The position numbers and the translations under genes are program-made. The notes below the pieces were generated by a model, which made no database searches, was not told the DNA's origin, and worked only from the letters and a program-made list of their open reading frames with translations. From Lasiosphaeris hirsuta (taxonomy: Eukaryota > Ascomycota > Sordariomycetes > Sordariales > Lasiosphaeriaceae), in the NCBI GenBank assembly GCA_030549175.1, contig JAUKUA010000005.1, forward strand, positions 2,976,001 to 3,040,000: a stretch of 64,000 nucleotides of DNA, in the 5' to 3' direction. This document shows positions 39,563 to 50,097 of the stretch, piece by piece (the first letter of the stretch is position 1; every line of letters starts with the position of its first letter).

Positions 39563-39607
39563 GCAGACGGCGCAGACGGTGCAGATGGCGCAGACGGTGC
39601 AGACAGC
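39563..39607 (+). repeat. 9-bp tandem repeat, five copies
   Basis: Five consecutive 9-mers of the form GCAGACGGT or GCAGACGGC, the third reading GCAGATGGC and the last GCAGACAGC. The period is a multiple of three, but no convincing coding sequence surrounds it. Confidence 0.85.
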
Positions 39608-42149
39608 GCTGCGGTGTCTATGCAAGACAGCCAGGTACCCCCTTCATGCCGCGGATAATTGTCGGTTGGACTATCCATGGGGCCAATTTGGAAGCTTGGG
39701 AGAGGACGGATCGAATCGAGCCGTGTAACCCTCCCGAGTGGCCCTCACGCAGTTACCCAGGCTCTCACTCGCAGCCAGGCCAAGAAGGGGGGGACAAGTC
39801 AGTACTGGAAAGCGGGACCATCAAGGCCATGTCACCAAGATTGATGTGACACAGCGCAACGACGCGAGTGATTGCGTCGAGGGCCTCCGTGCTGCTTCCC
39901 GTGTTTCCCCGGTGCTTGGATATCAATGATGCGAGCTGGCGTGCGAGCTGGCCACTGGCTCGTTGGACGACAGCGGGCAGATAGCAGACAGGCCTCGACC
40001 TGACGGGATGAGGGCACGGGCTGCAGGTGCGGTGTCGGCCGGGCATGCAAGAGAAGACTTCGGCGCCTTCTATATATTAGTATTATCTACGCTTAGGCCC
40101 TCGTCCGCCGAAGACGGCAAAACCGTGAAGCCTAAGCAGATCTGCGTTCCTAGTGTGGTGCGGGGGGCGGGGCGGGCAGAAAAACGCCGAGAGGATGAAT
40201 TGTTTCGTGGTGTTTGACACGGCCGGCCTTTTGCGTGATGAGGGGACGGGCTGGTCAACTGATAAGAGCCGCCAAAGTGGCAGTGACAAAATGCATTGTC
40301 ATCATTTTCGTGATCGATACAAAGAGAGCCCGAAGCGAGTCGCTTCGCTGTATCATTGTATCGATATCGTGTGGAGGGTATGTGTGAGCATGTCTATCGC
40401 ACGTGAAAAAGGCGGCGTAATCCTACGTATGCTGCTAACCTATCTGCGCAGTTCGCTGGTCGGTACCTACCTGAGGTGAGGGCTGAGGTAACGAAGCTTG
40501 GAAGTCTCGGGTGCAGCAGCAGGTCATCCACGTGGGAGTGTAATCCTCGTCGCGGCTATGGCCTCCTCGCCCCCGCGTTAGGGATGAAGTCGCGAGAGGC
40601 TAGGTCCCAAGCGGAGATTTCTTTTCCTTTTTGGCGCCAGTGGCCCCGGTGTGCCCTGTGCAACATGGAGAGAGGACCGACCTGGCGACCAACAAAACGG
40701 TGTGTGCTGAATGATGGCGTAAATTGGCCGCGAGACTGCGTGCACTCAAAGTTATCATCCAGACGGCCGGCGTATTCTCGGAATTTCCCATGTCTAGCAC
40801 TAGACGGCCGTGTTGCGGTGTCGCCTTGTCGCAGTGTCACGGCCTCTTCCTTCCCTTGCCCCAGAAAGTGCCCCTCATCATAGCAAAGTGCGGTTTCTCT
40901 CTTTCGTCTCCGCAATGAGCTGCAACCGTGCGCGGCGCAGCATGCTCCAGTAGGGAAACAGGCGCTTTCCCTCGTTAGCTGGTTCTTGCTGATCAGCGGG
41001 CCGTCGAGTCTCTCTGGGAAGGAAAAGCTGAGGAGCTCGAGGTCTCTTCCGGTCCCTAGGTTGCTCGAGTCCCGTCCCGGGCTCGCTATCGTGGTGTGGC
41101 GGCTTCCCAGACGTCCATGCCAGAGCTGCACGCAACCTGGAAGCAAGGAGCTCTTCTCCCGCATGCGCACCGCATGCACGCAATGAGCAGTGGCTTCCTC
41201 TCGGCCTCTCTCCGTTCTTTTTTAAAACTGCAAACTGCGCTGCTTCGCTGGCCCTGCCTGTGCCTGTGCCAGTGCCAGCCTGCCAGCCGCCTGCCAGCTT
41301 GCCTCTGCGACTGACCGAGACTGAAGGGTGTGTGGATGGTCAACCACTGCGTCCTCTCTTGCGAACGGGGGCTTCCCTTGAGCTAGACTCTCCACCATCA
41401 ATCTATTTGCTCCATACGTCGAATTTCAGCCAACCTTCTTGCCCTGTCCCCGTAATCATCATCCTCCCAACCCACGTCTCCCAAATTACCTGCATAGCTC
41501 ATTGCGGGTGAGCCGAGAAGAACCCTTCGCTGCCTGTCTCTGTCTCCGTCCCCCTCGCCTTGCCAGTCTTGTCAGTCATCCGTCAGTCAGACAGTCCCCG
41601 CGCCCAGCGTCCTATCACCACCGCCCGCCGCCATCTCCCCTACGCCCACGCGCGCCCAGGCACAACCTAGGCACACCCAGCAGCCCAGTGACCGACACGA
41701 CGGCCGCCGACTCGGTATTACGTCGCCTTCCCTGCTCCCTGCTCTCCATACCAGCTTTGCGATCGCCACCCACAGCATCCACTGCACCCACACAGGCACA
41801 CAGGGTACGCAGGCAGCGCACACAGCTTGCGGATGCGTCTTTTACCCCCCAATTTGTCGCCGAGAACGCTTCTCTAGTTTCTCTTAGGCCGTTTCCAAGG
41901 TGGCCCACCTGCGTATTGCAGTGTATAGACAATCTGAGGTTGGCCGCTCCACGCCAAATACTACGACCCCAGTTTTGCCTTCCCCCCATTTCATCCTCTT
42001 CCCATCACCCTCCCACCAGCATAGACAACGTCAAGGGCCGCCAACCGCAAGTACCACCCCTCCCCCCCCCCCCTCGTTCTCGCCTACCTTCGATCTGCTC
42101 ATCGGGGACGGACTGAGGTCGTGTAATCCTCCCCCCCCGCCGAGCTACC

Positions 42150-42221
42150 ATGAGAAACCTTTGCGTTTCCTTGGGATCAACCGAGACAGCTGGAGCCACG
42201 GCCGTGTGGAGAGGAGCCTGA
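42150..42221 (+). CDS. Putative upstream ORF (23 codons) of the Zn2Cys6 gene
   Basis: An ATG with A at -3 opens a 23-codon frame that stops about 100 bp before the main ATG at 42322. It lies in the C/T-rich leader. If the transcript starts upstream of it, scanning ribosomes would meet it first, and it could limit synthesis of the regulator. Its peptide has no recognised feature. Whether it is in the mature mRNA is unknown. Confidence 0.35.
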   Translation: MRNLCVSLGSTETAGATAVWRGA

Positions 42222-42321
42222 GGTCTGGGTCAGGGCTGGTCGTGTGGGGATCTAGAATATATCCCATTTTCGTTGAGAAAGGGTGAGCCTCCCAGCCCAC
42301 CCCCTATCTGGGTGAACCGCG

Positions 42322-45300
42322 ATGTCACCCAGCGACTCGCAGGCTGGTCTCAAGAACTACGACACCCTTGAGCTTGAATTTTCGCCTTCTGGCGACGCCG
42401 AAGCGCATCTCGACCACTCGGAGGCCGCTGCCCTTCAAGTCCTCAAGCTGGAGCCGACCGACGAAACGCTGGGCAGCATCACGGCTGCCCACGACATGGC
42501 CGATGCCTCCCACTTTGGCGACTTTCAGTTCCCCTATCAAAACTCGCTCGAAGATTCGCCCATGGCCGGCCTGACGTCGAACTTTGAGGACCATGCCCCT
42601 GACGTCTTTGCAAGCTCCCAGCCGCCTTCGATATCGTCAATGCAGGACCGCCAGAATTCCGTCACTTCGATTACCGTTCAGACGTCGGGCTACGGCGGTG
42701 CTAGTGGCCAAAGGCAACAGAGCGTGGAAGACTCTGACGGCGAGTCGCCTGACAGCAATGGCAACGGCGGCAACTCGCTGGAAGAGCCCATGTCGGATGA
42801 GTTCGGTCTTGCCAGGGGCCCGGTGGACGGATCTGAACGGGGCGGGAAATCCAAAGGGGACAAGGGCGACATGATTCCTGCGTGGAGCGAACTGAAGACG
42901 AAAGCGGGAAAGGAGCGCAAGCGCTTGCCCTTGGCCTGTATCGCATGTCGTCGCAAGAAGATCCGCTGCTCGGGCGAGAAGCCTGCCTGCAAGCACTGCC
43001 TTCGATCCCGGATTCCTTGCGTGTACAAAGTCACAGCTCGCAAAGCTGCGCCGAGGACGGACTATATGGCTATGCTGGACAAGAGGCTAAAACGCATGGA
43101 GGAGCGTATCATCAAGATCGTACCAAAAGCTGAACAGGATGGTCTTGCGTCATTGGTGACCCGAGCCGTGGTCAAGCCGGCGATACCAGGGACGCTTGCT
43201 GGTGGGAAGTCGGCTGCGAAGAAGCGCGGGGCTGACGAAGCATTCGGACCGGACTTGGACAACTGGGCTCGCGCCCCTTCGAAGTCGAAACTCGACGGGC
43301 CTCATAAACCTTCGATGATGTTGGTCCAGGAGGCGGAGGAAAGCAAACTTCTTCTCGAGGGCGGGGACGCCCTCCCATCAAAAGAAATCCAGGAGCATCT
43401 GGCCGAGGTGTTTTTTGAAAACATATACGGTCAAGCGTATCATATTCTCCACAAACCTAGTTTTATGAGGAGACTAAAGTAGGTCCTGCCGTTCCGCCGT
43501 GCATCCCATATTCCTTTCGGAACTTTTGCTGATCATAGTGTCTGGTTAGAGCTGGCGCACTGCCCCCGGTTTTAGTCTTGTCAGTTTGTGCCATCGCAGC
43601 ACGATTTTCGAATCATCCGAAACTTAACACAAACCCAAATTTCCTCCGCGGAGAGGAATGGGCTTCCACCGCCCGCGATATTCTCACAAAGAGATATGAA
43701 TGGCCCAACATCACCATCCTGACATGTCTGCTTATTTTGGGCTTGCATGAGTTCGGCACATGCCATGGAGGTAGGAGCTGGTCCCTGGGAGGCCAAGCCA
43801 TCCGCATGGCTTTCGCACTTCAGCTCCATAGGGATCTAGAGCATGACCCCCTGCGATTGGCGGGGAAGACCCAGCTTAGCTTTATTGACCGAGAGATCCG
43901 GAGGCGGACAATGTGGGCATGCTTTTTGATGGATCGCTTCAACTCATCAGGAACCGACCGGCCGACATTCATCAGGGAGGAAACGCTAAAGATTCCCCTG
44001 CCGATCAAGGAGAAGAACTTCCAGTACGACATGCCAGGACCCACCGAAACCCTGAGTGGTCAAGTTCTCGAGCCTCTGACTGAGGGTGAAGAGTCAGAAG
44101 CAAGAAACAACATGGGTGTGGCGGCCTGGATGATCAAGGTCATCGCGCTTTGGGGCCGGATTATTGGATACCTCAACCAAAGCGGCAAGGAACTGGATCC
44201 TCACCCGATGTGGAGTCCCGACTCGGGGTACTCGAAACTCATCAAGCAGACCGAGGATCTTGTGACCGATCTCCCAGAGTCCCTGGCATACACGCCTGAT
44301 AACCTTCACCTGCACGAGACAGACAACATGGCCAATCAATTCTTGTTCCTTCACATTTCCGTCCAGCAAAACATTCTCTTCATGAACAGGTTTGCCGTGC
44401 CGCCCCCTAACGGCAGTTCTCAGCATGATGTACCGAAATCGTTCGTTACCAAAGCAGGAGCCAAGGCGTTTGCGGCGGCGAATCGAATATCGGAGTTGCT
44501 GAAGGATGCCGAGTCGCACTTTATCACTGCCCCCTTCACTGGATATTGTGCCTTCTTGTCTAGTACTGTGCATATCTTCGGCATCTTCTCTGGAAACCCG
44601 ACAATGGAGGCGACTTCGAAGCGAAACCTAGCCACTAACGTCAAGTTCCTATCCAAGATGAAGAGATACTGGGGGATGTTCCATTGGATGTCAGAAAACC
44701 TGCGAGAACAATATCGCACCTGTGCCGACGCCGCGAGGCAAGGAACTCCGGCCAACGAGAACTCGGCATCGCCCATATTCCAGTATGGTGATTGGTTTGA
44801 CCGGTACCCGCATGGTGTATCGCAATCCGACTTCCTTGATCCTGCCACATACAAGAAGAAAGAGAAGGGAGATGACGCGGTGCTGGAACAGAAGCCAGAG
44901 CTTCACACGGTAGAGGACTTCTTCACCACACTCTCGCCACAGAGCTCAGATAATGTTGGCACCAACGGAATTGCCCGCCCTGGCCCACAGCAACAGCAGC
45001 AGCTCAAACGCAAGTCGATCGCCCGGAAAGCCAGCAGTAGCATATCACGCAGCGGTGACCAAGGATTGGAACCACTACAAACCGACTTCGCGCACCAGCA
45101 ACTCCATGCGGCCCGACTGCATCAACGATCCTTCTCTGGCGCTGCAAATGGCGGGATGGGAGGGCAGACGAGCGGGTCCAACTTCAACCCCTTGACCATC
45201 CCGCACTCCGCCAATGCCAACTCTTACCATGCGTTATCACCGGTCTCGCCTGTTGTCTCGCATCTCTCTCACCACCATCACCATGCATCCTCGTTCTTTC

Positions 45301-45734
45301 CACCTGACCCGTTTCATATGTCTATGAGTGCGGCAAACGGTGTTGGCCAGTTAGATCGGCAGCTGGTGTTCGGTGCTTACGGAAACGGCGTTGATCCCGG
45401 GTTAAGCTCGATGGCAGGTTGGCCCCATGACAATGGCGAAGGCAGCCGCGGTGGCGAACGAGGCGGACATGGCCATGGACACAGTCATGGTCATGGCCAC
45501 GGCCACGGCCACGGGCATGGTCATGGACATAGCCATGGTGGTGGAGGTCAGTCTGATGCTGCGCTTCATGCTACCTTTGGAAACGAGCCGAGCTCCGCGT
45601 GGTTCATGCCCTTCAACATGGAGCCACCCGAGATCGGTGGAGATATAGGCGGGGTGGGTAACCTCGATGGATTTGCGAGCATGTTTGGCAACAGCGGCAT
45701 GTCAGCGGGTGGCATGCATCATGGAGGGCATTGA
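42322..45734 (+). CDS. Zn2Cys6 transcription factor with fungal-specific regulatory domain and His-rich tail
   Basis: Two exons, 42322-43478 and 43550-45734, about 1113 aa. The binuclear cluster lies near residues 206-233: CIAC, then C after RRKKIR, then CKHC, and a final C after LRSRIP (spacing C-x2-C-x6-C-x6-C-x2-C-x6-C). A basic linker and a short coiled region (MLDKRLKRMEERI) follow. The fungal transcription-factor (MHR) domain spans about 360-640, with ALPPVLVLSVCAIAARFS and the GGRSWSLGGQAIRMAFALQLHRD motif. The C-terminal third is low-complexity: Gln runs, SHHHHHA, then an alternating Gly-His tract near 1025-1050. The N-terminus is acidic and could activate transcription. I cannot assign a named ortholog or target pathway. 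The long gene-free upstream region and uORF suggest complex regulation. Confidence 0.9.
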
Positions 45735-46652
45735 CAGACACGGGCAGACGCGCGCCCGCGTACTAAGGAAACTGCTAAGCATCGGAAAGGAAGCGAAGGG
45801 TAAGATGGTAGCGAATAAGCTGGTGTACGGGGATATATCGTGTATGGGTTGATATCCTTTTTGGCAGGGCGTGGGTGCTTGGTACGCCTCTTTTTTTCTT
45901 TCTATAACTTCAGCGGCGGCGATCTTGAAGAATGGCGCACGACAAACATTTGGGATATTATGGGCTGGATCTCTGCAACGGCGGCGCAAATCGGGGATAT
46001 GATATCTACACATATCAAGGTTTCTCCTGCTGGACTTTGTATGACGCCTCGTTGGTTTATATATGTGTGGGATCAGGGAGGGAGAGGGATCAAGCGGTCA
46101 GGCGGCTTTTTGTGTGCGTGTGTGCATGGCCCAGTCGAGGCGGCTATTCAGAGTGCCTTTTATATGCGTGATCGAGAACAAGAACGAATTCGAGACCGAA
46201 ATCAAAGAAGACCGGCATCTGGCACGGGACATTGCAGAGCTTATTATTTGCCTTGTTTGAAGCGGATGAAAGTGGTGGGATGTTTGATTTTTTGGTCGTT
46301 GGTTCTAGACGTGTGTTTCCTCTGGAGGCTAACGATAAGCCACGTGGGTTGGTATTATTTGTGTCGTGTATTGTGGCTTAGGGGAAGGATTCTGACAACA
46401 TTCCTCAGGACATTGCGACTTGTACAAACTACCATAAATATGCATAATTACGAGCAGCCGCAGATTTTGTTCCAGTACAAATATATGTATTGGTTTGATA
46501 AAATGAACACAAAATTTTGGGGTGATACTACTCCTTTTTCCCACTACGCCAACAACGCCAAGTATATAAACAAATAACTGCAAAGCTGCAAATGCAATGT
46601 ATGCCGACTCCTCTCTCATATTGACAGCCCAAAAACTTGCACACTTGATCCA
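45735..46652. other. Convergent 3' region, Zn2Cys6 gene / KRI1
   Basis: About 920 bp between facing stop codons. A plus-strand frame is open for most of it (GTG at 45840 to 46577), but it starts at a non-AUG codon, sits where the 3' untranslated region is expected and has no recognised domain. I treat it as non-coding. Confidence 0.5.
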
Positions 46653-48725
46653 TCAAGCTTCGGCCGCTACCTCGTCAGCCTTCTTCCCTTTACCCTTGGA
46701 CCTCTTCCTCTTCTTGCGCTCCCCCTCGACGATGCCGTCCTTCACCACCTTCTCCTTTTTGTCCGTCTTGGTGGAGACACCAGGTGCGGCGCTGACGGTG
46801 TTGGCGCCGGTGGAGGCGTCGCCGCGGCGCTTGCGCTTCTTCTTATCCTCGGCCTCGTTCTGCTCAGCCCGGGCGATGGCCTCGAAGCCAAAGGTGGGAC
46901 CCGTGTGCTCAAACTCGGTGCCGAACTGCTCCTTGCGCCACTGCCGCAAGCGCGCCTTCTTGCCGAGGAGCTTCTTGTCCTTGCGCTTCTTCTCGGCGTC
47001 GCGGAAGGTCGCGAGCTTCTTGAGGCCGGCGAACTCGTTGAGCGCGGCGTCCGAGGGCGCGAGCAGGATGTCGCGGGCCGTCATGCCAAAGGACTGGGGC
47101 GATGTCTCACGATAACGGAAGCCGCCCGAGGTGGGTTTGGCGGCGGGAGAATCCTTGGAGGAAGAGGCGAGGACACGCGGGTTGTCAATTTCCATCTTGG
47201 CCTCGACAAGGGCTTCAATCTTGGCTAGCTCGGCGCGTGCTTGACGCTTGGCGGCAATCCGCTCATTCTTGATGTCCTTGGTCGTCTTGCGCTTCTTGGA
47301 TGGGCGGTCAGAGTCAGAACCGGAGTCGAAGACTTCTTGGGCTTCAGCTTCAGCTTCCTCCTCAGTAAGCGTAACAGGGGGCATTTCTTCGTCGTCAAAG
47401 TCGGGGATGATATCCTTGATGTCGATGTCATCATCGAACTTGGGCTTCCTGGGCTGCTTCTTTTTCGATACGCCCTCATCCGAGTCATCGTCGGCAGACA
47501 TTTCACCATCCTTTTCGGCGTAGTAGTCCTCGCCGAAACGCTTGGCCATCTCCTCCTCCCACGTATCGTCGTCCCAGGCATCATCGAGGAATTTGATCCA
47601 TTCGTCTTCCTTGAATTTCTTACCGCTCAGTCCAGCGACCTGCTTGATCTTTGCCAGCTTATCCGCAGCTTCCTCAACCTTTAAGCGACGAAGACGGGCA
47701 CGCTCTTCCTCGCGCCGCTTCTTCTCCTCCTCCTTTCGCTCCTTCTCGAGTGCTCTCATCCTCTTGCGACCCGTGAGCTCTCCTTTCCTGACTGATTTGC
47801 TGGCAGCCATGTTTCGAGAGTACGTTTTCAGAATCTCATTGCTCTTGCTCGGGTCCTCAAACCGGATGTTATACGCATGCTCAAACTGGTCCGCCATATC
47901 GTCATCATCCTCGCCGTCGTCAGACTCGAATGCTTCCCACTTTGATCCGTCAGGGGGGGCCCAGGCCTTGGAAGCCATGAACTTGGACAGGAACTCCTCG
48001 GGCTCCTTGTCGGCATTCTTGACGTCGACCTCGGTTAGCTTAATCGCGGCTTGCCGTGATGGATGCATGCCGTTCTCGGCAGGCTTCAGGAAGGCATCGT
48101 CGTCACTCCATTCCTCCTCATCGTCGGCAACGGCGGCGGCATTGATCTCGGACACAATTGTCTTCCTCAGGTCGGCTTGCTCCTGAACATATGTCCTGGG
48201 CTTGTTGGTATCCTCCATATCTTGGTCGGCTCCGACGTCACCAGCCAAGTATCTCTCCCGGTGATAATCCCGGAGGAACACAGACTTTTCCTTCTTCTTA
48301 GGCTCATCGTTCTCACCCTCTGCGTCGAAAGGCTTGTAGAAGACGGCTTCCTTGTCGTAGATCCTGGGGTCTTTGTTCTTGATGGCGGCGAGAGTGGCCG
48401 AGATCTCAGCGTCGAGGTCCTCTGTCACAAGAAGGCCGTCGTCATCCTCAGACTCGTCCGAGGAGGAGGACTCGTCGTCTTCCTCGTCTTGAGCATCGCC
48501 CTTGTACTTCTCCTGTAGCCTATGGAGCTCCTCACGCTTCTTGTTGTGCTCGAACTTTTTTGCGTAATCTTCGTTGATCTTAAGGCTGGTGGAGGGGCCA
48601 AGCGTGGCGCCGCCGTCGTCCTGGTCGTCTTCGCTCGAGCTGGACGAAGACTCGTCAAACAGGGTTTTTTGGGGAATTTTGCCGCTTTGGCCGCTGGGGG
48701 CGGCTTTGGCGCCCTTGGAAGGCAT
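46653..48725 (-). CDS. kri1: KRI1-like ribosome biogenesis factor
   Basis: Single exon, 690 aa, starting at the ATG that opens MPSKGAKAAPSGQ. The N-terminal half is dominated by acidic and serine clusters (SSSSSSEDDQDD, DDESSSSDESEDDD). The conserved Kri1 core follows, including KSVFLRDYHRERYL, a basic coiled segment near KERKEEEKKRREEERAR and the WIKFLDDAWDDDTWEEEM block. The C-terminal Kri1 domain contains FRYRETSPQSFGMTARDILLA and the tail GKKARLRQWRKEQFG, ending in Lys/Arg-rich nuclear or nucleolar signals. Kri1 works with Krr1 in the nucleolus during 40S subunit assembly. It is divergent from the Rab5 gene across 471 bp. Confidence 0.92.
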   Translation of the reverse strand: MPSKGAKAAPSGQSGKIPQKTLFDESSSSSSEDDQDDGGATLGPSTSLKINEDYAKKFEHNKKREELHRLQEKYKGDAQDEEDDESSSSDESEDDDGLLVTEDLDAEISATLAAIKNKDPRIYDKEAVFYKPFDAEGENDEPKKKEKSVFLRDYHRERYLAGDVGADQDMEDTNKPRTYVQEQADLRKTIVSEINAAAVADDEEEWSDDDAFLKPAENGMHPSRQAAIKLTEVDVKNADKEPEEFLSKFMASKAWAPPDGSKWEAFESDDGEDDDDMADQFEHAYNIRFEDPSKSNEILKTYSRNMAASKSVRKGELTGRKRMRALEKERKEEEKKRREEERARLRRLKVEEAADKLAKIKQVAGLSGKKFKEDEWIKFLDDAWDDDTWEEEMAKRFGEDYYAEKDGEMSADDDSDEGVSKKKQPRKPKFDDDIDIKDIIPDFDDEEMPPVTLTEEEAEAEAQEVFDSGSDSDRPSKKRKTTKDIKNERIAAKRQARAELAKIEALVEAKMEIDNPRVLASSSKDSPAAKPTSGGFRYRETSPQSFGMTARDILLAPSDAALNEFAGLKKLATFRDAEKKRKDKKLLGKKARLRQWRKEQFGTEFEHTGPTFGFEAIARAEQNEAEDKKKRKRRGDASTGANTVSAAPGVSTKTDKKEKVVKDGIVEGERKKRKRSKGKGKKADEVAAEA

Positions 48726-49196
48726 CGTGGGCTGGACAGGAGACTGGAGAGGATTCGATGCTGCAGAAACTAAAAGCGAGGGAAAGGGAATTTGGGTCGA
48801 CGAGAAATTTCACGGGCAAAAAGCACACCGACGATTGAACTTTTTAGTGGGGCTTTTTACACAATTTACAGCGCTGCTCCACCGCTCGCATGCTCAGGCG
48901 GGCTCAGGCTTGTCTCTGGGCTGGGATGCTGGGTGGCACGTGCGCCAAGCGCCAATGCGACACTAGTTCCGTCAAGAAGTCGTCCAGGAGCCGGATCCTT
49001 CTGCCTATCGCTATCACGTAACGCACCTACGCACGACCTGACATCACGAACTTGCCTCCCGTCGCCTGGAGCCCTTACTCACCGTCCCAACCGCCTGCGC
49101 TTTTCACCTCCGGCCAGCAACGCTCTTTAGAGCCCTGTATTCACTTTCGAGCGCATTTCGCACACTCACGCACCAAACAACCCGGCGTTTCCTACG
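48726..49196. other. Divergent promoter, KRI1 / Rab5
   Basis: A 471-bp spacer between two start codons. A GAAATTTC palindrome and a T-rich stretch lie near 48807-48858, close to KRI1; they weakly resemble an rRNA-processing element but do not match the consensus. No gene is seen. Confidence 0.5.
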
Positions 49197-50097
49197 ATGT
49201 CCGACTTAGCCGGCGCTCCTAGGCCCAGTTCCTCAGTCAAGCTGGTAAGGCGACACTCGAGCTCGGAATAAAGAACAAAGCCTGATTAACCGTCATAGGT
49301 CCTTCTTGGGGAGGCTGCGGTAGGAAAGGTACGGCCCGGAAGCTTCCACCATCGTCTCAAACGAACGTTTGATTCCTAACTCCGTCCCCAGTCGTCTCTC
49401 GTGCTCCGGTTCGTCAACAATGATTTCCAAGAGAACAAGGAACCAACAATAGGAGGTAGGTCATCAAGCATCCCCTCGCTTTCCCTTCGCTCTAATGAGC
49501 CCGAAACTAGCTACGGCTTTCTAACGCGCATCGCATGATACAGCCGCATTTCTTACGCAAAAATGCAACCTGCCCACCCGCACCATCAAATTCGAGATCT
49601 GGGACACAGCAGGCCAAGAACGATTTGCGTCTCTGGCCCCCATGTACTATCGCAACGCGCAAGCTGCTCTAGTGGTCTACGATTTGACAAAGCCAACATC
49701 GCTAGTCAAGGCGAAGCACTGGGTTGCCGAGCTGCAAAGACAAGCCTCCCCTGGTATCGTCATCGCGCTGGTGGGCAACAAGCTGGATCTCACAAATGAC
49801 AGCGGGGACGGAGAGGGCACTGACGCCAACGACTCGGGTGATGCCCGAAGGGTGTCTACCGAGGAGGCCAAGACATATGCCGAGGAGGAGAGCCTCCTCT
49901 TCTTCGAGACTAGCGCTAAGTCAGGCTACAACGTTACTGAGGTGTTTACAGCTATCGCAAATGCCATCCCGGAAACATCGCTCAAGACGGCGCGGGGTGC
50001 TGGTGCCTCGGCGGCGGCGGCTAGCCGCGCCGAGGAGCAAAGGGTCAACCTCAACGGGCCACGGGATCCCAATGCGAAGGAGGGCTGTGCGTGCTAA
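49197..50097 (+). CDS. Rab5-family small GTPase (endosomal)
   Basis: Four exons, 49197-49244, 49299-49328, 49392-49455 and 49544-50097, about 231 aa. Exon 2 is only 30 bp and encodes most of the P-loop ([11 protein letters not shown]). Further GTPase motifs are NKEPTIGAAFLTQ (switch I, Rab5-type), [18 protein letters not shown] (switch II), NKLD (G4) and ETSAKSG (G5). The C-terminus ends CAC, a CXC double-prenylation signal. It should act in endosome fusion and vacuolar sorting like yeast Vps21/Ypt52; which paralogue it is cannot be decided here. An acidic, Gly-rich insertion after NKLD is larger than in most Rab5 proteins. The gene is followed by about 1 kb of spacer. Confidence 0.94.

Larger units (their letters stand above)
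36707..42321. other. Gene-poor region and probable long leader of the Zn2Cys6 gene
   Basis: About 5.6 kb without a supported protein gene. Open frames are short or low-complexity. The last 900 bp (41400-42300) are strongly C/T-rich on the plus strand with short poly(C) runs, as in promoters and 5' leaders of highly regulated fungal genes. It contains a poly(A) tract, a 9-bp tandem repeat and a small upstream frame, listed separately. Confidence 0.55.

Noticed and set aside
41439..42116. 225-codon Pro/Ser/Arg-rich frame in the leader of the Zn2Cys6 gene
   Set aside because: Non-AUG start. The sequence reflects the C/T-rich leader, not protein-like composition.
45840..46577. 245-codon frame downstream of the Zn2Cys6 gene
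   Set aside because: Starts at GTG, lies in the expected 3' untranslated region and encodes no known domain. Kept as non-coding, though its length is a little surprising.
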